DNA of 64,000 bases from Chionoecetes opilio (Eukaryota > Arthropoda > Malacostraca > Decapoda > Majidae). Below the pieces are notes generated by a model that had not been told where the DNA came from, did no database searches, and saw only the letters and a program-made list of their open reading frames with translations. The DNA is taken from NCBI GenBank assembly GCA_016584305.1, contig JACEEZ010009447.1, forward strand, positions 111,001-175,000. Reading direction: 5' to 3'. The position numbers were made by a program, and so were the translations under genes. Shown here piece by piece: positions 31,840 to 45,180 of this stretch. How positions within the stretch are numbered: position 1 is the first letter of the stretch; every line of letters starts with the position of its first letter.

Positions 31840-34800
31840 TAAGGTGACCAGATTTCTGAGACAAAATCCGGGGACATTTTCGGTTTAGAGGTATAAAAAC
31901 CTCCAAAACATGCAGTGTTTTTGTCATGGAAAAACTAAAACGGGGACACTGCCCTCACCATTCATAAAGCAGCAATCAAAAGTTTCTCTGACACTATTTA
32001 TCTTAAATTGCAAAGGAATTGAACAAAAATTCAATTGATTAACAATAAGTTTTTATTTTTCTGATCAAAGTAGCTGAGATCAAGCACATCCATACAATCA
32101 GCTGTAAAAAAAAAAAATACAGATATGAACCAGACACTTCACCCAAACTAACGCCTCCTCCTTATTCCTGGCATTATACAAGAGTAAAAATAAGGGGTCA
32201 TAATGATCATAATCAAAAGGGACAGTGTTTAGATTTGAAATATTGAATGTATTCTGATTTGAAGATTTCTGACTGGTGCACTAACTCTAACCTAGTCTGT
32301 GTATTTCTCAGAGGAGTGGATCTTTTTTAGAATTGGTTTGTTTTTGGTCAGCATCTCCATAAAATCCTGGCATGGCAGATGGTTGGAGTTGGTCTTCACT
32401 GTTAGCAATGCCTTCATGGTAGAGACTGTGAATCGATTTCTCTCAGCAGTCCACATATCATTCATTAGGGAAAAAACCCTCTCAACAGGGGCATTGCTAC
32501 CTGGTAAACAGATTACTACAGATGCCAATCTAGCAATGTTGATGAGTGGAATTTCATTTAGTTGAAAATTACTTATAACTGAGCCCCATTTCTGAATGAG
32601 AGGTGTATCCTCTCTTTTCCATTCCTCCAGTATCCCCCCCTGAAGGAACTCCTGGAGACCAGACACCTCATCAAAAAGAATGTCTTCGTCAATTGTAACG
32701 TTAGGGCATTTTCTTCTGAGGGTTTCTACTGCTTTTTCAACTTCCAACCGCTGAGGCTTCTTTTTCAGGAGGAGACAGCTGAGGTCTTGGAGGTCGTCGG
32801 CATGCTTACCCCATGCTTCAAGGTAATTCACTGCAGTGTCGAAGAAGCACTTTGATTTTCCCAGGAAGGTTTCTTTTGTGATTAAGCCATTTTCCTCTAG
32901 GTCTCTAAGAGGAACTCTGACCATGACTGGCAGGAAGTTATCATCACGTCTTGCAGTCAGTTTTGCCTGAAAATGTCTCAGAATGGCAGCAGACTCAACT
33001 GCGCAACAGTCTTGGCCTTCAAGTGTTTTAATGGCCTCATTGAAAATACCCAGGTTTCCGTGGACAAAGGCTAGCCACAGTTCGGTGAAGGGATCTTCAA
33101 AAAACTTGCGGAGGACCACAGGACTTTTCTCCTCAGAGAGAAAAAATTATTTTAGGTGGGCATACATCTGGAGGACTCGCTCTAAGGCTGGGAGCATGGA
33201 TAACCAGCGGACATTACAATGACCCAAAATATTGTAGTACTCTTGACCCACAAAGTCACAGAATGTCTTCAGTCTCTCCACATGGACCGTAAAGATGTGG
33301 AAATATCCGAAGATCTTTGTTAGTAAATATTCCACATCTAAGGGAACCATATCCAGTGCAGTTCGTGCTGTGTTGTGGATGCTATGTGCTGGGCAACCTA
33401 GACCAATCACCTCTCGTTGAAGGGAGTCTTTAACCTTGGTGTGGACATTCACCCTTCCTGCCCTGTTAAGTCCTCCAAAGTTGGTGTTCGTGTTGTCAGC
33501 TGAGAATGCTACAACTTTGTCTTCTAGACTGTGTCTCCGGACAGTGATCAGAATCTCCTCGGAAATCTCTGCAGAAGTTTCTCCTTTCATCTCTACAAAA
33601 TCCAAAAGTTTCGTTTCAATGCAAGCACTTTGCAACTTGCAGTACCTGACAAGTATTGGCAGTAGTTTTACATGGCCATGATTTGAACAATCAACGGACA
33701 AAGACACAAACTCAGCTTGGTTGAGATCTTCAGTTAATAGTGTCATGGCCCAGGGTGCAATACATTTGTCACTATGGCATCACATTTTGTTCTTGCACAT
33801 GAGAACTTTGGCTCATAGAGCTTCCGATTCAGTAATGCTGTGCAGTTCATTGATCTGAAACTGTGATTGTGTCTGATGGTGTGGTAAGCAAACACACCCT
33901 CCTGTACAGCCAAATCATACTCTGATTGAGAGGGCTGAACCCTCTTGAAGAAGTTTGTAACTGAAGGTACACTTGCACGGGCTGTAATGGCAGCTTTATG
34001 TTTTTTTGTTTGTTGGTGATCTACCACAGACGATCTTCCTCCACTACCCACTGTAAAAGAGGAATTGCAGAGTGCAGAAAGCAATTGCCTCATCTTGACC
34101 TGGCCGTATAAATGGAAATTCTTTCAGAATACTGTCATTAACGTGACATTTCCTTTTCTTGGAGAGAGACATTGTAGAGTCTTGTCTTTCCATCTTTCTT
34201 TACGGTTTCTTCTAAACTTTTTCTTGTTTTGACTATTTGTCAATATTATATTCAATACTTGTGTATTCTGATCTATTTGACTCGTCTTCCTGTCCGTCCT
34301 TTCAACTCTCCCTACAAATAGACAATGACATTTCATTAGGACAATGGTGCCCTGAATAAACCCAGCCAGTGTATTTAGTTAGCCTATAACATAAGATAAG
34401 TAAGTATAGTGATACAATACAATAGACGTCTGGCAGCCTACCCGGGCTATTTTTGGTTGAAGACAGTGTACATTTTGTAAAAGTATGTTAACCCTTTCAC
34501 GCTCTAGGACGCATTTGGCTTTCATTTTCTGGCTGCCATTTGACGATTATATAGTTTAGGAAGGATCTGTGGACATTCTAAGGTTAAAACTATCTAAATT
34601 ACCCCTTCCACTTCCCTATACCCTTCCTAATCTGAATAATATCGTCTAATAATAGCCAGAAAGTAAAAGCCAAATGCGTCCTGGAGCGTGAACACTGAAT
34701 GGGTTAATATAATATGGCAAGGGAAATATCGTGTTCAAGGAGAAATAGGCAATCAATTATCAACATACTCAATGAATGTCAAGGGAGTAGGCTACAAAAT

Positions 34801-35226
34801 TGCATTTTTTTTTTTAATTAAACGTTAAATAACATATAATAATATATATGATAAACGATAACACTTACGTCTCTCTCTGAGTGGCCCTAGTTATCGACTG
34901 TCTGGCTTCAGCGTGCGACTGCAGGGTTGCCGTTTTTGAAAAATTTTGTCTGCTACTGAAAATAAATATTGACATCTGGCAACCAGTGCGAGTAGTTCGG
35001 TGAGCAACTATACGATACGGATACGTGTAGGCTTACTGTGTAGTTTGGTCAACATTTTCGTTTTGTTTTTTTGTTTTTTCATTTTTTACTTTATTTAAGT
35101 TTATTCCAATTTCGGATCTTTCAATCCCAGTGAAAACCGGGGACATTTCCGGGGACAGCAGTAGCCGGGGACAGGTCACTGAAAACGGGGACTGTCCCCG
35201 GAAACCGGGGACGTCTGGTCACCTTA
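31840..35226 (-). mobile_element. hAT transposon, nearly intact (3.39 kb)
   Basis: Ends TAAGGTGACCAGA in inverted orientation, flanked by the perfect 8-bp duplication GATTGGCC (31832 and 35227). Subterminal GGGGACA words recur in both arms. One transposase gene on the reverse strand (32292-34172) fills the middle. Perfect target duplication and only about three gene lesions suggest a fairly recent insertion. It splits a low-copy-looking stretch that contains an acidic open frame from 31684. Confidence 0.95.
32292..34172 (-). pseudogene. hAT-family transposase with BED finger, three lesions
   Basis: A DDE transposase of ~627 codons. Order: start MSLSKKRKCHVNDS; BED zinc finger (FCTLC, then DHQQTKKHK); catalytic domain with SLSVDCSNHGHVKLLP (first D), AFSADNTNTNFGG (second D), CNVRWLSMLPALERV; C-terminal dimerisation region NIARLASVVICLPGSNAPVE followed by RVFSLMNDMW (third acid, E). 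Lesions: a frameshift near 34080 inside the finger, another near 33745, and a TAA at 33147-33149 between HLK and FFLSEEK in an otherwise continuous frame. Length and order fit the family. Confidence 0.9.
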
Positions 35227-35234
35227 GATTGGCC

Positions 35235-35921
35235 CCATTAAAATGAAATCACAACGATCTAATGCTGGTCTGGAGAAATGCCCCATATTCAATTTTCTTT
35301 GTACCCCCACGACCTGGAACAGTGGATAAGGTAAAAACCATCACTCCTGTCCCTGAGACCCCTGGAAAAGATGTGCGTCATATTTGTGCGACCAGTAAGA
35401 TCACACTTCACCCCTATCAGTCACAACTCTCCCCATCCCCATAAAAGAAGAACCAGGTATCACTTTCATAGTTAATCTTATCCCCAAATAAGTTATATCA
35501 CTTTCCCTATCTTGGTACAGGTGAATAATCACAATCAGGTTTTTCTCCCCTTAGTTAATTCAAGTAAAAGTCAAAAAATCTTAAAGATTGGTAGGTACCC
35601 AGGAGATTATGAACCGGTTTAAGTGTATTTCTAGTAAAGTTGATACAACCGCATACATTCAAAATAAGCTCTCCGATGGGAGGAGAAAAAGTCACCGAGT
35701 TGGCAACTCAACCCATCATCGTCCTCACACACCTCAACCCAGACGCTACCTAGTACTCTCGTCCAGACACAAACCGGGAACTCCGGAAAAAGGGCAGAGG
35801 AGGGAGGGGTGATATGGGATGAGAGAGCTATCTAAGACGCGGAGGGCAATGACGAGCAGCATGTAGCTGTGGTAGCCAGGTTAACCACGCCAACTGAATT
35901 AGTTGTAATAGATTTTCTCTC
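35235..35921. other. No gene seen
   Basis: Mixed sequence after the hAT duplication. It contains a 60-codon open frame (35262-35444) without recognisable motif. No element border found. Confidence 0.35.
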
Positions 35922-36577
<656 letters not shown>

Positions 36578-37460
36578 CAAAATCTAAAGGACAAACGGAA
36601 AAGAAGAAATTGATAAGCAGTTCAGATGTATGTATACAGGCAAGAGAGGTCAAGCAGGGCAAAAAATGTGAATAGTTTGGATGTACATATCATGGTGCAC
36701 AATAACAACTTTTATTTCTATAATGCTACAAACTTATTTCTCATCTTTACATCATATTACTAGGACAGATATCTTATAGAGACCTTTGTGTCCTGGAGTT
36801 TAGGATGTTTAGACACATACAAAATACATAAATTCTATATATGTATATATAAGTTACAATGCATAGAATAATTGGATACAGACAGTACAGTCGACCCTCG
36901 ATTTAACGGACTTCGGATTTAACGGACTCCATTCGCGAGACAAATTTGCGGGCAAGAATGGTATATCAAACCGCTTATCGCCGCTCGAATTGTCAACTCT
37001 AACATAATTTTTTTCAATTTATTTTGGAATGCTTGGGTTTTAAGTAGTTTTAATATATCAGATATTAAGATATATATGGTAGGAGCCTGTGTTGCTAGTG
37101 ATTTAGTTGTAGAAGGTGTGTATGTGGGTTAAAATAGTGAATATTAGTACGTATTACAATTTCTTGACTTCTTGTGATGTCTTTCTCTTAAGTTTCGCTT
37201 CGTAGGTTCTCTCCTCCTTTCCTCTCCTCTTCTCCTCCTCTCCTCTCCTCTCGTCTCCTATCCTCTAGTGTTAGCCGAAGCTTCCACCCCGGGAGACTGG
37301 CAAACCATCACATGTAATGCCCGTTATTCGGAAGAGATAGGATGGGAATTCTTATCATATAATTCCCAGGTTATGCCTGTAAGCAATTCAATCTTTTGGT
37401 TTCTCGTGTAATTTATCTTCCTTCTTTCATTCTCACTTCTATCTTCCTCCCTTCCTTTCA

Positions 37461-37482
37461 CCCCCCCCCCCCCCCCCCCCCC
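37461..37482. repeat. Poly-C run (22 bp)
   Basis: Uninterrupted C's on the plus strand. The complementary G run could form a quadruplex and is prone to assembly error. Confidence 0.95.
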
Positions 37483-38138
37483 GACATTCCGGATACGAGT
37501 CAAAATTCGTGGGACACTTATTTCGCGATCAGTGATAACTAATGGATTCAAAGCTTTTCATCCTCCCCTCACCCTCCTATCAGATCAAGGAACACTCCTA
37601 GATTCTTAATGTCCTTCAAAATAGTCACCATAGTGAAAGATCACGGTCATACATGGATGTGTTAGTCGAGTTATTTGCTAAATTAAAAGTCGACCAAATT
37701 TATGGTTCGACTCCACTACCTCGTCTCTCAACAAAACGCGTTCGTATGCGTGAACGAACGAAAATAACACTTTCCCCGGATATTAGATTAAACATATTAA
37801 ATTCTTCTATATCAAAGTAACAGAACTGTATTATAGGCAGCCCTTTCATAGGTACACTTGTTTCATTAGTTAATTAGTCATTTAGGGTCTATAAGCTCTT
37901 CAGGAGAGGCCAATATCATAGAATTCGAACATTCCTTTTCATCCCAACTTCACCTTAGCTACCAAGAGGAGTCAGTCGTCTCTACACTTCATTGTAGGTA
38001 AGACCTCGGCACCTCGCTCCTGTTTCCCCCCTTCCTTGTTATATTATATCTATCTATATTTCTATATATATATAGGTACAGTTGTTCAGTGTCACTAACG
38101 CATAGAAGGCCTGCCCCATCCTTATAAGTGTTATTAAC

Positions 38139-38208
38139 GGAGTCGTCTCTACACTTCATTGTAGGCTTCGACGGGAGTCGTCTCTCCACTTCATTGTAGG
38201 CTTCGACG
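38139..38208. repeat. 35-bp tandem repeat
   Basis: Two adjacent copies of GGAGTCGTCTCTACACTTCA + TTGTAGGCTTCGACG, with one mismatch; a third start follows and another partial copy lies at 37966-38000. Function unknown. Confidence 0.85.
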
Positions 38209-39309
38209 GGAGTCTCTCGCTACTTCCTCTCCAGAAACCAGGCCACATGGTACAGTGAATCCCCACACCAACTCATTCCTCTCACATTTTCTCTCCTATA
38301 TATATATTCCATGTATACCTATAGTGCTCAGTTGATACGGATATAGGTGGTAGTTCTAAGAATGATTCTGTGAGGGAGGTTATGCTCTAAAGAGCTTGCC
38401 CGTTCCAGATTAGAGTTTATGTATGTGTCTAAGATCTCAAACAGAAATAATGTTTCATGGTGAATAAATAGGATGATGTTTCAAATATAGTTCTTGTGTT
38501 TATTGCAAAAACCCCAGGTGATTATTCCGCGTGTTAGGATAATACTTCCCCACACTTCCAAAAGAGTCAGCCTTACTCGGTGTAATTCTAAGTATCAACC
38601 ACGACTACCAAGATAAATCTAATATATAAATATTCAACGTGCTCAGGGAGTAAACCAGAGAACTACTCGCTTGAGCTGGTGGCAGCACTTCCCCTTAACT
38701 CATACCCTTTCCCCTTAACCTAAACTCCTACCCCTTCCCCTTAAATTCATCCCCATTTCAGTACTCTCCGCAGCGAGAAGTGTTCATACTATAATCAAAT
38801 AGTGAAGTCATGAGACAAGTTTCAATTCAAGTTTAAATCAAGGAAGAATCCTAACCAATTAATTTCATTCAAATAACAAAGGCACCAGGTATAAACCAAC
38901 TTCATAGGAAAATCCTGGCAACACACACACACCCGCAGCTGTTTGCCTGCACTGTTTTCGTCGATGGGAAACAAACATGGCTCATACACCCAGGCAGGCT
39001 ATCACTGCTATACACTTACTTATGTATATTGTCAATCATAGACAAGCATAACGAGCTAAAAACGTGCGTGGATGCGTTCATGGTTGGCTCTTCAAAACTC
39101 ATCAGATTCGTCCTCTGACATCAATGGAAAAAGTGCTAGTGTGACGGCGCCTTTAAGTGTCCGCCAGTCGGAGCGCATAGTACATGTTTATGACAGTCGG
39201 AGCGCATGTTTACAAGCTCAGCTTAAGCTGTGTTGCCTGTTTTTCAGTGTTTTTTATGCTTATTTAGACTTGTTCAGTGCAGTGAAGTTATTGTGGCATC
39301 GAAAGAGAA

Positions 39310-39560
39310 GGGAAGTGGTGAAAGAAAGCGTGTGAATAAGTATTGCAGATAAAATAGAACGTACTAAGAAGGTGGAATCATGTTTCTGTCGCCCGGGTGT
39401 GTGACGAGTATGTAGTAAAGAAACAAACAGTGAGTGATATTCGCAAATCTAAGGACAAACTCAACTCAGAGAATATGCTGTGACGTTCAATGTTGATGCA
39501 AGTAAGGATAGGAAAGGAGTAATACATTTTTGACAACACATTAAAGTTCCTCAGAGTGTA
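39310..39560 (+). pseudogene. Tigger transposase N-terminal DNA-binding fragment
   Basis: Reading SIADKIERTKKVESCFCRPG, then VCDEYVVKKQTVSDIRKSKD is the CENP-B/pogo-type N-terminal helix-turn-helix that binds the element's ends. It continues with VTFNVDASKDRKGV after a frameshift. The DDE catalytic region is deleted. It lies in the same orientation as the element's left end. Confidence 0.8.
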
Positions 39561-39789
39561 GCCCTACATGTGTCTTACATGTCTAATGACAACACTGCTG
39601 CTGCCAGGCGTGGATTAGCACTTTGCTTGTATTTTCATCTTTACTTATATATATGAATAATAGCCATTAAAATGCGATTATATGTCTACATTCACCTAGA
39701 ATGATGATATTTCATAGTATACCAAACAGTAATGAGCGAGCCTGGAGACTTACTACCTTTCCTAATACCAGTCCCGAGCAGTCGTGGGC

Positions 39790-39999
39790 GAGCATGCCAA
39801 ATCCAGCATTTAGCGCCAGTCACTGTTTACCTCCCAACATAGCTACACGGTCTGGTTGTGTTTGTGATTATTTCTCATTTATTTCACAGCGTGGAGAAGC
39901 GTGCCAAATCCAGTATGTAGGGCCAGTCACTGTTTACCTCCCAACATAGCTACACAGTCTGGTTGTGTTTGTGATTATTTCTTACTTATTTCACAGTTT
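39790..39999. repeat. ~110-bp tandem duplication near Tigger right end
   Basis: GCCAAATCCAGYATKTAG...CCAGTCACTGTTTACCTCCC...GGTTGTGTTTGTGATTATT occurs twice in direct order (39798 and 39904). Copies differ by a few bases. Confidence 0.8.
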
Positions 40000-40354
40000 T
40001 TCCTGTGCTTTTCCTATATTTTCACACCCTTGGGAAAATACCCTCGTAGTAACGGACAATCTGCTTTAACGGACCACTTCTCCCCCCTTTTAGTCCGTTA
40101 AATCGAGGGTCGACTGTACTACTGTATTATCCTTATAATTATGTAGACTATATAGATTTTACACTTAGATGAACATCGAAAGAAAGGCTTACCTACTCTT
40201 ATCCTGCGAGTAACACTGAAAGTTGAGTTCTACTCCAACAATGCCCAAAAATTTCAACCAGATGATGTAAGAGGATCGTTGATTGGTGGCAGAGTGTTGG
40301 TGAGTGTTGCATATTTTGATGATAAAAGAATACTGTCATAATTTAACGGTGGGA

Positions 40355-40857
40355 AGAAATTATTGGTAAATGAACAATGAGCCAACTAGATAGTTCGTTT
40401 TTTTCACATCATAAAGCGGTGGTGGAAAGGGCAGATGAATACTTAATGCTTAATACTGAAGCTACGGAAGGTAAAACTTAGGTGATGGCGGGTCCAGCTG
40501 AGGGGTTGTGGAGGCAGTCGGTGAGTTGACACGGGATGGAGCAGGTGTCTTTCTTCTCTGACTAAGTCAACAAAGCCGGCTGTTTCTACATAGAACATAG
40601 ACTCGGTTGGAGGTAAAGTAGTGTGGAGGTGCCATAGTGATGAGATAACGTGAATATTGTAATTGTATATTGTATATTGTCCGAGTTAGGAACCATATGG
40701 GAGGCCTTGTGAAGTACATATACTTAGTAGATATTATACAGGGAGGTCCCGAAGATACGAGCAGTTAGGTTCCACCTGGCATACTCGTAAAGCGAAATGT
40801 CGTATAACGAAACACATAACTAATGGTAAAATATAGGTTTGGTTCCAGGATCCCATC

Positions 40858-40892
<35 letters not shown>

Positions 40893-41705
40893 CATATATT
40901 TCAAGCTCAAATAAACTATAGCAAACACAACAAACACACAGCGTCTATATTACCCACACTGTACTACCTATTCTGTAGAAAAAGCATTCTGAAAGAGAAA
41001 ATAGCACACAATATAACATAAATGCACATTAATTAAACATAAAACATGCATAACAAGCAAAAAAGACGTTGTAATGTAGGGGACGCCGCGTGATACAAGA
41101 GAAGGTAGTGTAGCGGTCCCAAGGTTGGGGCCGCACACCTGCTAATTACCCCTAAAGGCCAGGCCGTGCCACATGCTTAATTACCCTTCAGGTCACGCCT
41201 TGCTACGGGTGACCTGACTGCGGTCCCAAGGTTGGGGCCGCACACCTGCTAATTACCCTTAAATGTTAGGCCGCGCCATATGGTCAATTACCCTTCAGGT
41301 CAAGGCTTGCTAGGGGTGACCTCACTGGGGTCAACCAAATCCCCCTTTGTCCAGCCCGGGAGTGGTAGGGCGCGCATTTTGAACTTGATTATTTTACTCA
41401 CCCCAGTTTGAATAGCATAAAAGCATATCATTGGATTTTCGATCTCGTATATTGAAAATAGACCCTAATGTACACATCTCGTATCATCGGATTATCGTAT
41501 ACCGAATGCTCGTATAACGGGACTTCCCTGTATAGGGTTTCAGGATGTGAGTCAGCTGAGAGTATACGAGTACTGTGCTGTAACGGAGAGATGACTGACA
41601 AATTCGGAAGCCCCTTTCATACCACCAACTTTATGATGTGAAAAAAGAACGAACTATCAACTTTGCTCATTGTTCATTTACCAACAATTTCTTCCCCACG
41701 TTACA
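40355..41705. repeat. Inverted repeat flanking a family A MITE
   Basis: The segment 40348-40435 (GGAAGAAATTATTGGTAAAT, GAACAATGAGC, TTTCACATCATAAAG) is repeated in reverse at 41610-41705. The pair encloses the MITE at 40739-41530. It may be the terminal repeats of a further unnamed element or a local inverted duplication; no target duplication was identified. Confidence 0.6.
40739..41530 (-). mobile_element. MITE family A, reverse copy
   Basis: Inverted copy of the element at 8046-8818 with TA at 40737 and 41531. Left end CAGGGAGGTCCCGAAG; the right end has one change (GACTTCCCTG). A 29-bp A run at 40861-40889 replaces the T-rich run of the other strand, and the doubled GGTTGGGGCCGCACACCTG segment is present. 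Confidence 0.85.
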
Positions 41706-42275
41706 ATGAGGTTAGGAAAAGGTAAAAAAAAAATTGGGCGTCTCCACTTGGTCAGGATTACGGGTAGGGTGCTGCACCAGCTGCTATAGGTCATGAAGGA
41801 TAGCAAATTTGAAGGCTTGTTCACCAGGTTAGTAAGTGAAATAGAATTATAACCAAAGCTGATGGTGAACATTGAAATCCCCAAGAATGGAGACTTCAGC
41901 AATAGGAAAATGAGTTTAAGATGTGCTCCACTTTGGAGGTTGAATAGTCAAAGAACTTTACATAGTCTGAAGAGTTAGATGAGAGATATACAGCACAGAT
42001 GAATTTAGTAAAAGAGTGACATCGAGGCCGAAGCCAGATGGTAGAAAATTTTGAAGATTCAAGACAGCGGGCATGAGAGAAAGTGATGTCATTGCATACA
42101 TATATGCAACAGCCAGATTTGGATTGAAAATGAGAATAGAGAAAGTAAAAGTGAACAGGAGAGGGACTGCTGTCAGTATTCACAGCCAACTGGATTTCGG
42201 TGAGGATTAGAAGAGGAGAGGTTATGTTCCACAGATATATGAGTATATTATCTATCGAGGGATACTAAGTATGGA
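41690..42275 (-). pseudogene. Jockey-like LINE endonuclease fragment
   Basis: Reverse-strand reading: FQSKSGCCIYVCNDITFSHA, STIWLRPRCHSFTKFICAVY, then DYVKFFDYSTSKVEHILNSF and, after a frameshift, SILGDFN-like sequence and NFAILHDL/YP-type continuation. This is the AP-type endonuclease of the LINE family whose RT lies at 49449-51732. A second copy of its 5' part is at 63664-63890. Several frameshifts; dead. Confidence 0.7.
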
Positions 42276-42606
42276 TTGTTACACTCAGAGAATGATATGT
42301 TTCTGTCCATCAGATATGTTTTGAGCTGTAAAATATGTCTCTACATATCTTAAAATGTACTGTTTTGATATGTATTACTCGCAATTGGAAAGGTTAGATG
42401 GAGGACAGAGTGTTGCGCTTTCTACAACTAGACAACATCGATGTAAATTATTGTCATTAATGTAAATTCTACAATAGACCATATTTCTGTATGAAGGCTT
42501 AATAAACATCATACAGATGTATTATACCATGTTTTGCGTGGCATATCTTAAAACAACAAACTGCATTACGTCTACAGATTCTCTCTCAGAAGGTATTTCA
42601 TAGATA

Positions 42607-43625
42607 CACAACGCGCCAAAATATTGTTCGCCGCATTATAACAGACGCTCCCATAATTGAATTCTGAAAATGTACTCTATAGCAGCCTAGTAACTTCCGA
42701 GAGAGATATCCTACATATGGCAGCTTGTTTAAAGCACGGACAGTCTATCAAGACCGTTGAGGAATGTTCAGATGCCACTTGTCAATTATAGACGAAGCAT
42801 TTTGAAAAGGATCGCCTCACTCCCCACGAGTAATTTGAACAGACGCGCGTTGGTATAACTATCATTATTTTCATAATGGGTGACAAGAAAGACCTAACAA
42901 AGGAGCAAATTAAAGTTATTGTGACCCTACACAAGGCAGAGAGGCCAGAGGAAGAAATATCAAGGATTGTGGGTGTTACGAGGAAATGTGTGATGAAGTG
43001 GTGGAGAGTTTCGTGAAGGGTGGCGGGATGGCAACACCACAACATAAAGAAGTGGCCAGGGCGAGGATGTAAAACATCAGCAAGCACCGTAAATGTCATG
43101 AAACGTCAAGTAGATGCCTATCCTCAAATAAGAGCAAGAAAATGATTACTATATGACATTTACATCCTCGCTGTGGCCACTTCTTTATGTTATGGTGTTG
43201 CCACCCCGCCACCCTTCACAAAACTCTCCACCACTTCATCACACATTTCCTCGTAACACCCACAATCCTTGATATTTCTTCCTCTGGCCTCTCTGCCTTG
43301 TGTAAGGTCACAATAACTTTAATTTGCTCCTTTGTTAGGTCTTTCTTGTCACCCATTATGAAAATAATGATAGTTATACCAACGTGCGTCTGTTCAAATT
43401 ACTCGCGGGGAGTGAGGCGATCCTTTTCAAAATGCTTCGTCTATAATTGACAAGTGGCATCTGAACATTCCTCAACGGTCTTGATAGACTGCCCGTGCTT
43501 TAAACAAGCTGCCATATGTAGGATATCTCTCTCGGAAGTTACTAGGCTGCTATAGAGTACATTTTCAGAATTCCCTTATGGGAGCGTCTGTTATGATGTG
43601 GTGAACAATATTTTGGCGCGCTGTG
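42607..43625. mobile_element. Palindromic Tc1-like element
   Basis: Ends CACAACGCGCCAAAATATTG and reversed CACAGCGCGCCAAAATATTG, with TA at 42605 and 43626. Two arms of ~470 bp are near-perfect inverted copies around a short centre (~43100-43150). Each arm codes MGDKKDLTKEQIKVIVTLHK, then EEEISRIVGVTRKCV, a Tc1-type N-terminal helix-turn-helix. The left arm is the longer by ~20 bp (ATCAGCAAGCACCG), so it was trimmed at the centre. No catalytic domain. Confidence 0.9.
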
Positions 43626-43627
43626 TA

Positions 43628-44043
43628 TGTAGTCATGAATGGGAAAAGAAATGGTGGCATTGAAAAAGTTCTAGTAGGGAAGACTAGGAGAAGATAAGAA
43701 GGTATTAATTTTTTGTCCATGATTCATGACATCAGCCTAAGCGTTAACCTGGAATTGTGTATTCCATTAATTTTTTTGGAAAGTTGCGAAATACAATGAG
43801 GTCATGTAGCATTGAAATAATAGAAATGAAAATATAGTACATAAGAATATTTTGCTATGATTACTGTTTCTTATAGCAAAATTGAGAACTTAAAAAATAA
43901 TTATTTGTTTCTATAGTTACCGACCTTTCATGTAATTTTAAATAAGTCAATGGAGACTGGCTCATGAAATATGTTACTTACTGTGGTTGAAGTAAAGTAC
44001 TCTTACTTAAGAGTACTTAAAGTACTCTTACTTACTAAAGTAC
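43628..44043. other. No gene; hAT-like MITE debris at right
   Basis: Mostly AT-rich unannotated sequence. From 43995 AAGTACTCTTACTTAAGAGT repeats resemble the AAGTACT-rich arms of the MITE at 49403; they are cut by the LTR element at 44044 and seem to continue at 47225. Confidence 0.4.
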
Positions 44044-44733
44044 TGTTATGCTCTCCACTCCTCTCCTGGACCTTACCACACCAACCCAGGTGTTACAGGC
44101 AGAAGGCTGTACAGGAAAAAGGTGTTTTACGTAACAATAACCACTGCAGGCAACTTACTTCTGCAGCGACTTCTACAGGATCGTTCGGTGTGTCAGGGTG
44201 AGGCGAGTTAAAGTACCTCACGAGGTCAACACACAGGCGAATAAGGACAATGAGGCCTTTCTTAGTTTAATGAACAAGCCACACACAGTACAAGTCACAG
44301 TCAGTGCACAGTTACAGAGTCGCTTTCCCATCTCTTGACGATGGTCGCAAAAGCTACACTGCGCCCCTACAATCAACAGTTCCTTCTTCAGTACAATACA
44401 CACAGTACAACTCCACACAAACCCCCGCAACCACACCGCAAACACACCGCAACCACCCCTCACGCGACACCCGCACCCCACCAGGCCTCAACACTCACTC
44501 TCCGCTGGTCTGAGAGCCACTCCCCGCCCGCCAGCCAAGGTTGCCTCACCACCACCACTCCCTGGTCTTTGTGTGCCAGCCAGCCACGGCTCTCACTGGC
44601 ACCCCTCCCCAGCCTCCGACCCCAGACCCCACCCTCTCTCACTGCTGGTGTCCAAGGTCGCTCCGACGCATATCCTCACACACACACACACTGCCTCCCC
44701 CCAACACATCATGCAATTACCCTATACGTAACA
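44044..44733 (-). repeat. 3' LTR
   Basis: Pairs with 46536-47224. TGTTA/TAACA termini. Contains CA-rich sequence, a (CA)n run at 44681-44692 and CCACC-rich stretches on the plus strand. Being at the downstream side of the reverse-strand element, it is the 3' LTR; purine-rich AGACAGGGGATGA lies just inside it as a weak polypurine tract. Confidence 0.9.
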
Positions 44734-44879
44734 TCATCCCCTGTCTAAAGCTTGACCGTCCCTGGTCAAAACAAAACATCCACATCTTAATTAGCACTCA
44801 AGAAAAATACAGAAACATAATACAGACAACAATAATCAAATTCCTCTTGGCAATTAATGCATAATTCTCCCACCACAAC

Positions 44880-45180
44880 ACCATGGAGCAGACCACATGC
44901 ATGCCTCACTCCACTACCTCCACCACCACCACCACCATCAACTCCACCTCCACCACCACCACATCACCCCCCACCACCACTCCACCTCCACCACTCCACC
45001 ACCTGCACCCACCTCTGCAGGCACACCGCACAGCGTCACCTCCACCACCACCACCCATCACTACAACCACCCCTTAACCACCACCACCTCCCTTCTGCTG
45101 CGTCGCCGTCAGCACCGCGCACCGCACCGCGCGTCACCTCCGCCCACCATCACCTCTACCACACACAAAGCCACCACCAG
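44880..45180. repeat. CCA/CAC-rich low-complexity tract
   Basis: Inside the LTR element: long runs of CACCACCACC with GC-rich interruptions. The Pro/Thr/His-rich open frames over it arise from the repeat and are not taken as genes. Confidence 0.8.

Larger units (their letters stand above)
36888..40116 (+). mobile_element. Tigger element, decayed (3.2 kb)
   Basis: Ends CAGTCGACCCTCGATTTAAC in perfect inverted orientation, flanked by TA (36886 and 40117); TTTAACGGAC words repeat inside both ends, the classic Tigger form. Only a small N-terminal transposase remnant survives (39310-39560). The interior holds GAA/CT-rich sequence with GTTAGCCGAAGCTTCCACCC (37270, SINE-like, also at 9247), a poly-C run, 35-bp repeats and a tandem duplication near the right end. 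Confidence 0.9.
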
